Below are positions 51,170 through 59,655 of a DNA stretch of 64,000 bases, piece after piece. The notes under the pieces were generated by a model that was not told the DNA's origin, made no database searches, and worked only from the letters and a program-made list of their open reading frames with translations. The translations under genes were made by a program, and so were the position numbers. The stretch covers positions 1-64,000 of the forward strand of contig DAIOEK010000004.1 of assembly GCA_036746315.1 (NCBI GenBank), given 5' to 3'. Within the stretch, counting starts at the first letter, position 1, and the number at the start of each line of letters is the position of its first letter. Source of the DNA: DAIOEK01 sp036746315 (GTDB taxonomy: Bacteria; Chloroflexota; Anaerolineae; Anaerolineales; Anaerolineaceae).

Positions 51170-51957
51170 ATTTTCGCGGCGGCTTCGCCCTGATGCGTGC
51201 CACCTGGCTCAGTTGGATGCAATACCGCAGTTTTTTCTTTATTCTCGCCTTTGGTTGGATGATCCCGCCCCTGGCGGCAATGTTCGCCTGGCTGGCGGCC
51301 ACAGACCAGGGTAGTCTACCAAGCTTTACCCGTGGCAGTTTCATCGGATATTATCTGGTGTTGATCCTGGTACACCAGATTACCTATGCACAGGCGAATT
51401 GGACATTGGGTGATGTCATTCGCGAAGGGAATTTGAACTTCTGGCTGACCCGTCCTCTGGCCGGGTTTTGGAATGTGCTTGCAGGTGAGATGGCAGGCAA
51501 AGCCGTCTACCTGCTCTTTGTCATCCCGGTTATCTTTCTGCTGGCGATCATCTTCAAACCGGAAATCCAAACCAGCAGTTTGCAGATCTGTCTTTTCCTG
51601 ATTGCCACCAGTCTGGCATGGGCGCTGCGTTTTATGTGGGGATTTTGGCTGGCATCACTGGCGTTCTGGACCAGTCGCGCTGATGGTCTGCTGGCATTGC
51701 AGGATGGATTGGTATTCTTGCTCTCCGGCATGGTGGCGCCGCTGGCACTTCTGCCGGATAGGTTGCAACACATTGCCCGCATTCTGCCCTTCCATGCCAT
51801 GATCGGTGCGCCCGTGGATATTCTGATTGGGTCCACTCCGCTGAATCAGGTTGGTGCATCTCTGTTAATCCAAATCATCTGGGTCCTGATTGCCGGCATC
51901 CTGTGCAGGGTCGCCTGGCATAACGGGCTGCGCAGATACTCCGCTTTGGGAGGTTAG
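51157..51957 (+). CDS. ABC-2 type exporter, permease subunit 1
   Basis: 266 residues with about six membrane helices, matching the ABC2_membrane_6 (DUF990) group. ANWTLGDVIREGNLNFWLTRPL is the conserved coupling region. It is translationally coupled to the ATP-binding subunit and adjoins permease 2 with no gap. It probably forms a heterodimer with that subunit. Confidence 0.88.
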   Translation: MEGVNFRGGFALMRATWLSWMQYRSFFFILAFGWMIPPLAAMFAWLAATDQGSLPSFTRGSFIGYYLVLILVHQITYAQANWTLGDVIREGNLNFWLTRPLAGFWNVLAGEMAGKAVYLLFVIPVIFLLAIIFKPEIQTSSLQICLFLIATSLAWALRFMWGFWLASLAFWTSRADGLLALQDGLVFLLSGMVAPLALLPDRLQHIARILPFHAMIGAPVDILIGSTPLNQVGASLLIQIIWVLIAGILCRVAWHNGLRRYSALGG

Positions 51958-52746
51958 ATGAGACCGTTGCATCTGGTCGGCAGCTTTGCCCGTGCTTCAC
52001 TGCAAAAGGATCTGGCATACCGTGCCAATTTCTGGATCAGTCTGCTGCATTCCGTAATCAACCTGGGGGTAGGGATATTCAGCCTGCAAATCCTCTTTCA
52101 CCAGACCGAAACGATCAGGGGATGGAATCAGGCACAGGCACTTTCTCTGTTGGGGGTATACCTGATCATCTCCGCATTGCGCGGATTGTTTATTGGACCC
52201 AGCCTGGATGCGCTGGCAGGCATCGGGCAGGAAATCTGGAGCGGAAATTTCGACTTCAGCCTGCTCAAACCCGTACCGGTGCAGTTTTTGGTCAGCATCC
52301 GCTTCTGGAATTTCTATGCACTGCTCGACCTATTATTTGGCATGGGAGTGCTTGCCTTTGCCATTCACCAGGCAAACCATATCATCGTCATCAATCTGCT
52401 GCTCTTCTTACCCGCATTGATCAGCGCAGTGGTCATCCTGTATTCGCTGCTTCTGGCTTTCACTGCACTTACTTTCTGGAGTCCGGGATTTCTCTTCACC
52501 TGGGTATTCGATTCATTGTTTCAACTGGCGCGCTACCCGGTGACCATTTACCCCGCCTGGCTGCGCATGATCCTCACCTGGGTCGTTCCGGTGGGAGTAA
52601 TGACCACCATCCCGGTACAGACGCTGCACGGCAAGATTCCGGCAGGAATGCTCGGCTGGATCATTCTGGTTGCCGGAAGTTTGCTGACTGCATCTTCGTG
52701 GTTCTTTCATTGTGCAGTAAAAAGGTATTCATCTGCTTCCAGTTAA
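51958..52746 (+). CDS. ABC-2 type exporter, permease subunit 2
   Basis: 262 residues, about six membrane helices, also ABC2_membrane_6 type. The region GQEIWSGNFDFSLLKPVPVQF corresponds to the coupling segment of permease 1, and the two proteins are paralogous. It starts at the base after the stop of permease 1. Confidence 0.88.
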   Translation: MRPLHLVGSFARASLQKDLAYRANFWISLLHSVINLGVGIFSLQILFHQTETIRGWNQAQALSLLGVYLIISALRGLFIGPSLDALAGIGQEIWSGNFDFSLLKPVPVQFLVSIRFWNFYALLDLLFGMGVLAFAIHQANHIIVINLLLFLPALISAVVILYSLLLAFTALTFWSPGFLFTWVFDSLFQLARYPVTIYPAWLRMILTWVVPVGVMTTIPVQTLHGKIPAGMLGWIILVAGSLLTASSWFFHCAVKRYSSASS

Positions 52747-52766
52747 CCGGTATAAAAATCCCCGCG

Positions 52767-52800
52767 CCTGCGCAGCTAGGGCATAAAGCGCAGGGGGTTC
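52767..52800. terminator. Weak hairpin between the convergent exporter and oxidoreductase genes
   Basis: CCTGCGC (52767-52773) and GCGCAGG (52788-52794) can pair, but no T-run follows, so terminator function is doubtful. Confidence 0.3.
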
Positions 52801-52804
52801 TTAA

Positions 52805-54283
52805 TCAGCAATCAACCGCAGGTTCTTCCTGCGCCAGGATCATATCGGCAACATGTATAGCGGAATCGACGGCTTGATGCGTTCCCAATCCAAAACCGCC
52901 GGCATCGTTTCCCGTGTAGTAAAGCCCGCGGATGGGGGAACGCGGACTTGGCCGCTGATCCCCTGCCTGCCCGACGGAATTGGCAATGCCATAGGATTCT
53001 CCCCCCCAATCGGGCGCCTGAAGATCCGTACCAACTGCTGCTGATTGCCCCGGTGTCATCAATTCGCGTTGCTCTATATGCTCGAACAGCTCTGGCTGGA
53101 TCTTGCGGATAATGCTTTCCACATAATCCAGGTACGGCTGGAAATCCTGGTCAGGGTTGGGATAACAGGACATCACCGCGTAGACCAATTGCTTGCCTGC
53201 GGGAGCCGTATTCGGATACAGCGAGGTGGTGCCAAAATAGACGTAATTGTGCTTCGGCTTGCTCTTCCCTTCCGACATCGCTTTAAATTCATCATACGTT
53301 TGCAGACAGCCTTCGGGGAAATAAGTGATCATTGAGTTCTTCAGAACCGGTGCGTTTAAAATATAGCGGTAACCCACACAAGCCAGATTCAATTCCAAGT
53401 TTTTGATCTTTTCAATATACTGCGCGTCGAAGTGTTTTTCTCCAACCAATTTGAGTACCGTCTGGCGAATTCCTGCTGAGCTGACCACCACAGGTGCGTT
53501 GAAATGCCGCCCATCCTCCAGGCTAATACTCTTTACCCGCCCGGACTCGATATCGATGGATTTGACCCGGCTGTTGTACAACACTGTCCCGCCACATTCT
53601 TCAACCGTTTTCGCAAATACCTCGAAGACTCTGCCAATACCATATTCATAATATCGTCCGGCACCATATCGCGTGGTCTGCTGGGTAAAACGAACAAAAT
53701 CAGATGCGGCGACCTTGTCACAAGTCATCTCGAAGGCGCCTTCGCATACGGTTCCCAGAAAAAAACTTCGGAATAAGCTGGGGAGTGCACCATAACCATC
53801 CACGAAATCGCGGGCTGAAGTTAACGACAGTTTACGGATTTCCTCTTCCGGCATCTGGGCGATATCCTCGTATAACTTCTTGATACGGGCAAGACCCTTG
53901 AAGTCGGTGATCGGCACGCGCAGCATTTTCAACATTCCAAGTTGGCTTCCTCCCATGCTGCCACGCATCAAATGGCCCTGCATATCTTCAACATACATGG
54001 CATCGCTCAACCCCATATCCCGGATGCTGACCCGTTTTACTTCACCTTCCTTGCCAATGCGCTTTAATGCTGCTTCAAATTGTGAATTGTTTGCCGGAAC
54101 ACCGTTGATAGGGAAAAGCTCATAATGAAACCCCTGCGAATCATGGATTACCATCATTCGACCGCCGGCTGCCTTGTTTTTATCCACCAGCAGCACTTTT
54201 TTTCCTTCTTTTGCCAATAAAGCAGCCACACAACTCCCTCCGGGGCCAGCACCAATCACAATCACATCATATTCATCGACCAT
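52805..54283 (-). CDS. Phytoene desaturase-like FAD-dependent oxidoreductase
   Basis: 492 residues from ATG 54281-54283, chosen because AAAGGA lies 8 nt upstream; in-frame starts at 54289, 54292 and 54394 are alternatives. The N-terminal Rossmann site is DVIVIGAGPGGSCVAALLAKEGKKVLLVDKN. The C-terminal FAD block is GLYYTGNDAGGFGLGTHQAVDSAIH. The architecture is that of the CrtI/retinol saturase group, which remove or add hydrogen on isoprenoids and related lipids. No carotenoid genes are next to it, so the substrate is unassigned. Confidence 0.82.
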   Translation of the reverse strand: MVDEYDVIVIGAGPGGSCVAALLAKEGKKVLLVDKNKAAGGRMMVIHDSQGFHYELFPINGVPANNSQFEAALKRIGKEGEVKRVSIRDMGLSDAMYVEDMQGHLMRGSMGGSQLGMLKMLRVPITDFKGLARIKKLYEDIAQMPEEEIRKLSLTSARDFVDGYGALPSLFRSFFLGTVCEGAFEMTCDKVAASDFVRFTQQTTRYGAGRYYEYGIGRVFEVFAKTVEECGGTVLYNSRVKSIDIESGRVKSISLEDGRHFNAPVVVSSAGIRQTVLKLVGEKHFDAQYIEKIKNLELNLACVGYRYILNAPVLKNSMITYFPEGCLQTYDEFKAMSEGKSKPKHNYVYFGTTSLYPNTAPAGKQLVYAVMSCYPNPDQDFQPYLDYVESIIRKIQPELFEHIEQRELMTPGQSAAVGTDLQAPDWGGESYGIANSVGQAGDQRPSPRSPIRGLYYTGNDAGGFGLGTHQAVDSAIHVADMILAQEEPAVDC

Positions 54284-54379
54284 TGACATCATCCTTTCAG
54301 GTTGCTCCGTTGTGGTATCGTTATAAAGATTTTCTAATAGACATTCGTCGAATAAAGATATTATACTGAGCATCACGAC

Positions 54380-54434
54380 GCAGCGGATAGACACCGTTAC
54401 AGAATCTGTCGATCAGTGCCGGAAGGACTGGCTG
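54380..54434. repeat. 55-bp sequence, left copy, flanking the assembly gap
   Basis: Identical over its full 55 bp to 54535-54589. Exact identity at both edges of a 100-N gap suggests an assembly overlap rather than a biological repeat. Confidence 0.9.
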
Positions 54435-54534
54435 NNNNNNNNNNNNNNNNNNNNNNNNNNNNNNNNNNNNNNNNNNNNNNNNNNNNNNNNNNNNNNNNNN
54501 NNNNNNNNNNNNNNNNNNNNNNNNNNNNNNNNNN
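54435..54534. other. Assembly gap (100 N)
   Basis: Exactly 100 unknown bases. Collapsing the two flanking copies would remove the gap and leave the glmS terminator and the oxidoreductase upstream region intact. Confidence 0.98.
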
Positions 54535-54589
54535 GCAGCGGATAGACACCGTTACAGAATCTGTCGATCAGTGCCGGAAGGACTGGCTG
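54535..54589. repeat. 55-bp sequence, right copy, flanking the assembly gap
   Basis: Same 55 bp as 54380-54434. Sequence continues past it without repetition toward the glmS terminator. Confidence 0.9.
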
Positions 54590-54627
54590 ATCCATAAAAT
54601 CACTCTGGAGTATCCACAAGTTGAATT

Positions 54628-54657
54628 CAAAAAGAGTCGTCAGATGTGACGGCTCTT
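54628..54657 (-). terminator. Intrinsic terminator after glmS
   Basis: Minus-strand stem AGAGCCGTCA/TGACGACTCT with one mismatch and a 4-nt loop, followed by TTTTT. Confidence 0.8.
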
Positions 54658-54678
54658 CCACTTTCTCAATTCACCCAT

Positions 54679-56520
54679 CTACTCGACCGTGACCGATTTG
54701 GCCAGGTTGCGCGGCTGATCCACATCCAGCCCGCGCATGGTGGCGATGTGATAGGCCAGCAATTGCAGGGGAATGGCGGTCACCACCGGGCTGAGCAGCC
54801 AGGGCATCTCCGGCACCCACAGAACATGGTCCGCCAGTGCGCTGATGGTGGCATCTCCGCGGGAGGCAACAGCAATCACTCTTCCACCGCGGCTTTTCAC
54901 CTGCTCCACCTGGCTGATCATCTTCTCGTACCAGGGGTCGCGGGGAGCCAGCGCGATCACCGGCATATCCCGTTCGATCAGGGCAATCGGTCCGTGTTTC
55001 ATTTCCCCGGCCGGGTAACCCTCTGCGTGAATGTAGGAAATCTCTTTTAGTTTCAGCGCCCCTTCGTATGCGATGGGCATGTTGATTCCGCGTCCCAGGT
55101 AGAAGACGCTGCTCGAATCCTTCAAGGCGTGTGCGGTTTCCACCAGGTTGCGCTCCTGATCCAGGCACCACCCTACCGCCTGCGGTACCAGCCGCAGGTC
55201 CTGGATCAGCCGCCGCCTTTCTTCCGCGGGGAATGCACCCCGTGCATCCGCCAGGAATACCGCCAGCATGTACAGGTCGACCAAGGGGGTGGTGAACGCC
55301 TTGGTCGAGGCAACGCCGATTTCCGGTCCGGATTGCATGCCTATATATCCATTGGCTACGCGCATTGCCTGGGATCCGATCGCATTGACGATCGACCAGA
55401 TTACGCCACCGCGCTTGCGCCCCTCATCCATCGCCGCCAGGGTGTCGGCGGTCTCGCCTGACTGGCTGATTGCCAGGATGACAGTATCACGATCCACGAT
55501 CGGATCCTGGTAACGAAACTCAGAGGCGATCTGCACCTCCACCGGGATACGGGCGATCTTTTCGATCATGATCTTGCCCACCATGCCGGCATGTGCTGCG
55601 GTCCCGCATCCGGTAATGATGATCTTGCGGATTCGCCGGGCAAGCTGCAGGGTGCAGTTCAATTCAGGCAGCGATATCTTCCCCGCCTCAAAATCCACCC
55701 GCCCTGCCAGCGTATCGGTTACCGCGCGCACCTGCTCGTGGATTTCCTTCTGCATGAAGTGGCGGTATTCGCCTTTTTCCGCAGACACCGGGTCCCAGCC
55801 GATGGTGTGGGTCTGGTAAGACACTGCCTTGCCTTCCAGGTCGGTGATCTCCACCGCGCCGCGGGTGACCACCGCCATTTGCCTGTTTTCCAAAAAGGTT
55901 ACCTGACGGGTATGTTCCAAAATGGCAGGCAGGTCGGAGGCGATGTAGTTTTCATTTTCACCAAATCCGATCACCACGCCACCGGCGTTTCCCAGCCGCG
56001 CGGCGATGATCTTGTCGGGTTCGGAGCGCGACATCACCACAACACCGTGGGCGCCTTTCAGTCGCAGCAAAGCCGCCCGTACCGCTTCGATCAAATCTTC
56101 ACTTTTGAGCAGGTTCTGTTCGATCAACTGTACGATCGTTTCGGTATCCGTTTCGCTCTGGAACTTAACACCCTGCGCAGTCAATTCATCACGCAGTTCC
56201 TGATAGTTTTCCACAATACCGTTATGCACAAGCACCACCTCGCCATTGGCACTGGTGTGTGGATGGGCATTCCGCTGGGTGGGCATGCCGTGGGTCGCCC
56301 AACGGGTATGCCCGATGCCGATCTTGCCGGAGATGGGATTTTCCTTCAACAGGTTTTCCAACCGGCTGAGCTTGCCGGCATCCCGGCGCACCTGGATCTT
56401 GCCGCCGGTGATTACCGCCAGCCCGGCGGAATCATATCCGCGGTATTCCAATTTCTTCAATCCGTTCAAAATTATACCCGTGGCTTCTTTGTCACCGATG
56501 TAGCCAACAATTCCGCACAT
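54679..56520 (-). CDS. glmS: Glutamine:fructose-6-phosphate aminotransferase (isomerising)
   Basis: 613 residues from ATG 56518-56520. The start is fixed by MCGIVGYIG, where Cys2 becomes the N-terminal nucleophile, and by AGGAGAAAA upstream. The glutaminase domain (1-~230) has GIGHTRWATHG and HNGIVENYQELR. Two SIS domains (about 290-420 and 460-600) and the terminus NLAKSVTVE complete it. It makes glucosamine 6-phosphate for peptidoglycan and lipid sugars. A long leader with a glmS-ribozyme-like core lies upstream. Confidence 0.96.
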   Translation of the reverse strand: MCGIVGYIGDKEATGIILNGLKKLEYRGYDSAGLAVITGGKIQVRRDAGKLSRLENLLKENPISGKIGIGHTRWATHGMPTQRNAHPHTSANGEVVLVHNGIVENYQELRDELTAQGVKFQSETDTETIVQLIEQNLLKSEDLIEAVRAALLRLKGAHGVVVMSRSEPDKIIAARLGNAGGVVIGFGENENYIASDLPAILEHTRQVTFLENRQMAVVTRGAVEITDLEGKAVSYQTHTIGWDPVSAEKGEYRHFMQKEIHEQVRAVTDTLAGRVDFEAGKISLPELNCTLQLARRIRKIIITGCGTAAHAGMVGKIMIEKIARIPVEVQIASEFRYQDPIVDRDTVILAISQSGETADTLAAMDEGRKRGGVIWSIVNAIGSQAMRVANGYIGMQSGPEIGVASTKAFTTPLVDLYMLAVFLADARGAFPAEERRRLIQDLRLVPQAVGWCLDQERNLVETAHALKDSSSVFYLGRGINMPIAYEGALKLKEISYIHAEGYPAGEMKHGPIALIERDMPVIALAPRDPWYEKMISQVEQVKSRGGRVIAVASRGDATISALADHVLWVPEMPWLLSPVVTAIPLQLLAYHIATMRGLDVDQPRNLAKSVTVE

Positions 56521-56639
56521 TTTTCTCCTGTGAGAGACCGCCCGGGGAATATATGCCTTCACACTGCCTTTGCAATCGTAACAAAATCACAAGCAGCCAA
56601 TGCAGTACAGGCATCACCCAAACGCCGTCTCGGTTATGC
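56521..56639 (-). promoter_or_regulatory. 3' part of the glmS leader
   Basis: Non-coding leader between the ribozyme-like core and the start codon. I see the ribosome-binding site AGGAGAAAA next to the ATG, and no convincing P3/P4 elements or terminator. Confidence 0.5.
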
Positions 56640-56791
56640 AAAATATTCAATTGAAGTGGTTGGTGGATATCGATCCAAAGGGCATCCGCTGATCTTTCGA
56701 TTTTCCCGGGGGTTCCCCGGTTAACTCCATCCTGCGATGGAGAACCCTCATCCTCGTCACCCGGTTGATTACTGGAACCGGGCCATGCGCT
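56640..56791 (-). ncRNA. glmS ribozyme candidate (divergent, with an insertion)
   Basis: Read on the minus strand, ATAGCGC (predicted cleavage between A at 56791 and G at 56790) is followed by a 7-bp hairpin CCCGGTT/AACCGGG (P1 position). Next come GACGAGGATGAGGGTT (56743-56758), and, after about 43 nt, ATCGAAAGATC (56691-56701) and GCGGATGCCC (56680-56689). In Bacillus the same blocks read GACGAGGATGGAGGTT, ATCGAA and TCGGCGGATGCC without the spacer. AGGG and CCCT can pair as P2. The extra segment folds into CTCCATC/GATGGAG and CCGGG/CCCGG hairpins. The 3' P3-P4 part was not recognised. Confidence 0.72.
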
Positions 56792-56850
56792 ATTCCAACC
56801 TTATGGACACAGATAATTCCGTTTCACCTCCTTATTTGATTTCCTGCCAG

Positions 56851-56880
56851 ATTATACCGCATCCGCCGCCATGCAACCAA
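56851..56880 (-). promoter_or_regulatory. Promoter of glmS
   Basis: On the minus strand TTGGTT (56875-56880), 18-bp spacer, TATAAT (56851-56856). The leader is about 320 nt and begins about 50 nt upstream of the predicted ribozyme cleavage site. Confidence 0.75.
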
Positions 56881-56892
56881 GGGGTTATTATT

Positions 56893-57501
56893 TTACAACC
56901 AGCGGGGCTTTTCCCGCTCATAATCTTCCGGCGTATCCAGGTCTGCAATGATCGTGGGCGTATCGACCAGAACGTATTCAATATCCATCTCATGCGACTT
57001 CAGGAAATCGCGCATGGTATATTCCGCCCCGGAGGAAAGGATCTCTTCCCAGAATACCGCCGGGATCGCCCACGGATGCCCGCGGCGCATCTGCCAGGAT
57101 GGCACAATGATCTTCGCCGGCTGCACCCGGTATGCCGAGATCACCGCCTGTACAGTCTGCGCCTGGATTTGCGGTTGATCCCCCAGCGCCAGCAGCGCCG
57201 CTTCAGCGGATGTTTGCTCCAGCGCATTCAGTCCAACCTTCAACGAAGTGAGCATGCTTCCATTGGCATAATCGGGGTTGAAAACAACCTGCACCCCGCT
57301 GCCGGAAAGCCGTCCGGTCAGCAGGTCGTGGCTTTTTCCACTGACCACCGTGATCGCTTCCGCACCGCCGTTGTACAGGGATTCGATCACCTGCTCAATG
57401 ACAGTGCGTTTACCCCACGGTAAAACCAGCTTTTGCCGTCCCATGCGCTGCGAAAGCCCCGCCGCCAGAATTACCGCGCCAATTTTTACTTTTTCATTCA
57501 T
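56893..57501 (-). CDS. Molybdenum cofactor cytidylyltransferase-like protein (MocA/MobA family)
   Basis: 202 residues from ATG 57499-57501, which overlaps the upstream gene by 8 bp. The nucleotidyltransferase signature is AVILAAGLSQRMGRQKL, with LGDQPQ further on. MocA adds CMP to molybdopterin for xanthine-dehydrogenase-type enzymes. It ends the molybdenum hydroxylase operon. The previous gene already carries a second copy of this domain, so the two may work on different cofactor steps. Confidence 0.85.
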   Translation of the reverse strand: MNEKVKIGAVILAAGLSQRMGRQKLVLPWGKRTVIEQVIESLYNGGAEAITVVSGKSHDLLTGRLSGSGVQVVFNPDYANGSMLTSLKVGLNALEQTSAEAALLALGDQPQIQAQTVQAVISAYRVQPAKIIVPSWQMRRGHPWAIPAVFWEEILSSGAEYTMRDFLKSHEMDIEYVLVDTPTIIADLDTPEDYEREKPRWL

Positions 57502-58858
57502 CTGCCGTTTCCTGCCAGTGCAATACATCCTGCGGAGAATCAAGATCCATCAGAATGCGCTCATCATACCATTCGAAATAGGAGGGAGCATATTTCGCAA
57601 ACAGCTTTCTACCGCCTTCCTCACCTGCAAGCTGAGCCAGCTCTGAAAAAGTGATCCGGTCGAAATAGACCGGGTTTGCCCGTCTGCCGGATGCCAGCGG
57701 CGCAATGACCGGTTCACAGGTGATGCGGACCTCCTGAAGCAGCCTGCCGATCAACGGTTCGGAAAGATACGGCTGATCGGAAAGCAAAAAGATTGCTCCG
57801 CCTGCATTTTCCGGCAGTGCCTTGACCCCGGCTGCCACCGAACTCCCCTGCCCGGATTGCCACTCCGGATTGTATACCACCTGCACCGGCAGCCCTTCCA
57901 GCGCAGCTTCCACCGCTGCAGCATCTGACCCGCTCACCACCACCAGCGGATTCAAACCCGCCTGCAAACCGGTGATTGCCGTCCGACGTACCAGTGGAAT
58001 GCCGTCTTTTTCCAACAGTTGTTTTGGAGTGCCCAGGCGGGTAGATGCGCCAGCGGCAAGCAGAACTCCAGCCACGTTTTCATAGCGGGCGTACACCAGC
58101 GGTTTCCGTTCGCGATGCATGGAAGCGATGATCACGCGGTCGTACACCGCCAGGGCCAATACCGCAACCTGCTGCGCCAAGGATTGCGTCTCAGCGTCAT
58201 CCGCCTGGTTGAGCAGCAGCACCTTTTCCGCTGAGGGGGGAATATCCTTCAGCCCGCCTTGTGCATGGGTCAATACTTTTGCGGCAGCCTGCGGGGTAAT
58301 GATCTCTCCCATACCAATACCCGCCAGCCGCTGGTACTCATCCATGCGATGCACGGTTTCCGCGTTCAAGGGCTTGCCCAACCCCGAACAACCGGCGGAT
58401 ACGATCACCATGTCCACCCAGAGCGGAATGACCGGCTCGTGCACCGCCGGAGCTTTCAGCGGAATCCCACGCGAGCCATCTCCCTCGATGATCATCGTCC
58501 AGCCGTTCTCTTTCACCACATTACCCAGACCAGCCAAAACCGACTCCGCCGGACCCCGGCTACGAAACTCATCGATCTGCTCACCGGTGACCAGCGATAC
58601 CTGCCCCTTCATGGCTGCCCACGGAAAGGCAAACTCTTCCCCGGTTGGAATCCGATAATGCGCCATATCCGGCAGGAATTGTGATGCGCCGATGTGCGTG
58701 GTGGTGGTCAGGATGACGCCACGCTGAAGCTGCCTGGCAAGTTGTACCAGCGTACTGGTCTTTCCGCCAGAACCGACCACCGCAACCCGCATGCCGGGCT
58801 GCAGCCGGAAGATGTTGACCAGATCGGGAACAGCATCAATGCCCATAGAACTGATCAC
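57494..58858 (-). CDS. yqeC: YqeC - MocA fusion, selenium-dependent Mo-hydroxylase accessory protein
   Basis: 454 residues from GTG 58856-58858 (AGGA upstream); an ATG at 58844-58846 would give 450. The N-terminal ~250 residues are YqeC-type: a P-loop-like VVGSGGKTSTL, TTTTHIG, IIEGDGSRGIPLKAP and VSAGCSGLGKPL. From about residue 265 a MocA-type nucleotidyltransferase begins (GVLLAAGASTRLGTPKQLL, LLSDQPYL). YqeC is a marker of selenium-dependent molybdenum hydroxylases. It overlaps yqeB by about 20 bp. Confidence 0.85.
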   Translation of the reverse strand: MISSMGIDAVPDLVNIFRLQPGMRVAVVGSGGKTSTLVQLARQLQRGVILTTTTHIGASQFLPDMAHYRIPTGEEFAFPWAAMKGQVSLVTGEQIDEFRSRGPAESVLAGLGNVVKENGWTMIIEGDGSRGIPLKAPAVHEPVIPLWVDMVIVSAGCSGLGKPLNAETVHRMDEYQRLAGIGMGEIITPQAAAKVLTHAQGGLKDIPPSAEKVLLLNQADDAETQSLAQQVAVLALAVYDRVIIASMHRERKPLVYARYENVAGVLLAAGASTRLGTPKQLLEKDGIPLVRRTAITGLQAGLNPLVVVSGSDAAAVEAALEGLPVQVVYNPEWQSGQGSSVAAGVKALPENAGGAIFLLSDQPYLSEPLIGRLLQEVRITCEPVIAPLASGRRANPVYFDRITFSELAQLAGEEGGRKLFAKYAPSYFEWYDERILMDLDSPQDVLHWQETADE

Positions 58859-59651
58859 GAATTCCTGCCCGGGATAAGATGGCTTCCAATACACCACCGC
58901 CTACTGCCAGTGCCTTGTCTGAAATCATCTGGCAGAGTGAAGGATCATTTCGGGGGTCGAGGTCGCCGATCTTCATTCCGGCATATACCGGCTGTCCGTC
59001 GTGCAGCATGCCGCGGATGATGCCATCGAATGCCGCCTTCACTGTCTGCTCCCCCACCTGCGCCAACGGATCCTCCACAGACACCCGGCTGCCGATGTCA
59101 TGAATCACCTGCAAGATACCATCCCCCGGAGCACGGATCACCCGCTCGATACGATAATTCTGCACTCTTTCGGGAATGCCGGTATCCGCCTCGGTGCTGC
59201 CCTGCCAGAAGACCCTGCCCATCCGCGGACCGCGGTTGGTTTCCACCACGGCGTGTACATTCTCCCCCGCGGTAAAGCCGGGTCCCAGCCCGATGGTCAG
59301 CGGATAGTCATCCCTGCCAAATTCGGGGGCAGCCTTACGCATACGGGCATCCACACAGACCAGCGGATGCAGCTCATTGGCGATGGCTGCCGACGGGTCT
59401 ACCAGTACCGGAAGGCAGCCCCTGGACAACCAAGAATGTACTTCCGCAAGCGAATGGCACCGTTCACCGGTGATGCCTTCCACGGTGATTCTCTGCCGGT
59501 ACACAGCCTCAGAGAAACAAACCAGCCGGCGCACACAAACCGGCGCCGGCAATTCGCTGATGATCACCGGTATCCCCGCTTTATGCAGGCGGAAAGCAAC
59601 TCCACTACCCAAATCGCCGCCGCCGCGGATCAAAACCAGTGGTAATGACAT
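58836..59651 (-). CDS. yqeB: YqeB, selenium-dependent molybdenum hydroxylase accessory protein
   Basis: 271 residues. The N-terminal Rossmann-like LVLIRGGGDLGSGVAFRLHKAG and the conserved VDARMRK and GLGPGFTAGENV blocks match the EF2563/YqeB family. YqeB co-occurs with YqeC and SelD in genomes with selenium-dependent molybdenum hydroxylases; its biochemical role is unresolved. It lies 5 bp after the large hydroxylase subunit gene. Confidence 0.88.
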   Translation of the reverse strand: MSLPLVLIRGGGDLGSGVAFRLHKAGIPVIISELPAPVCVRRLVCFSEAVYRQRITVEGITGERCHSLAEVHSWLSRGCLPVLVDPSAAIANELHPLVCVDARMRKAAPEFGRDDYPLTIGLGPGFTAGENVHAVVETNRGPRMGRVFWQGSTEADTGIPERVQNYRIERVIRAPGDGILQVIHDIGSRVSVEDPLAQVGEQTVKAAFDGIIRGMLHDGQPVYAGMKIGDLDPRNDPSLCQMISDKALAVGGGVLEAILSRAGIRDQFYGH

Positions 59652-59655
59652 CTTA

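Noticed and set aside
54413..54661. An open frame running through the N gap
   Set aside because: It depends on unknown bases, and its right part covers the glmS terminator.
55591..56724. A 377-codon open frame on the plus strand opposite glmS and its leader
   Set aside because: Antisense to a certain gene, with no family features; an artefact of codon bias.
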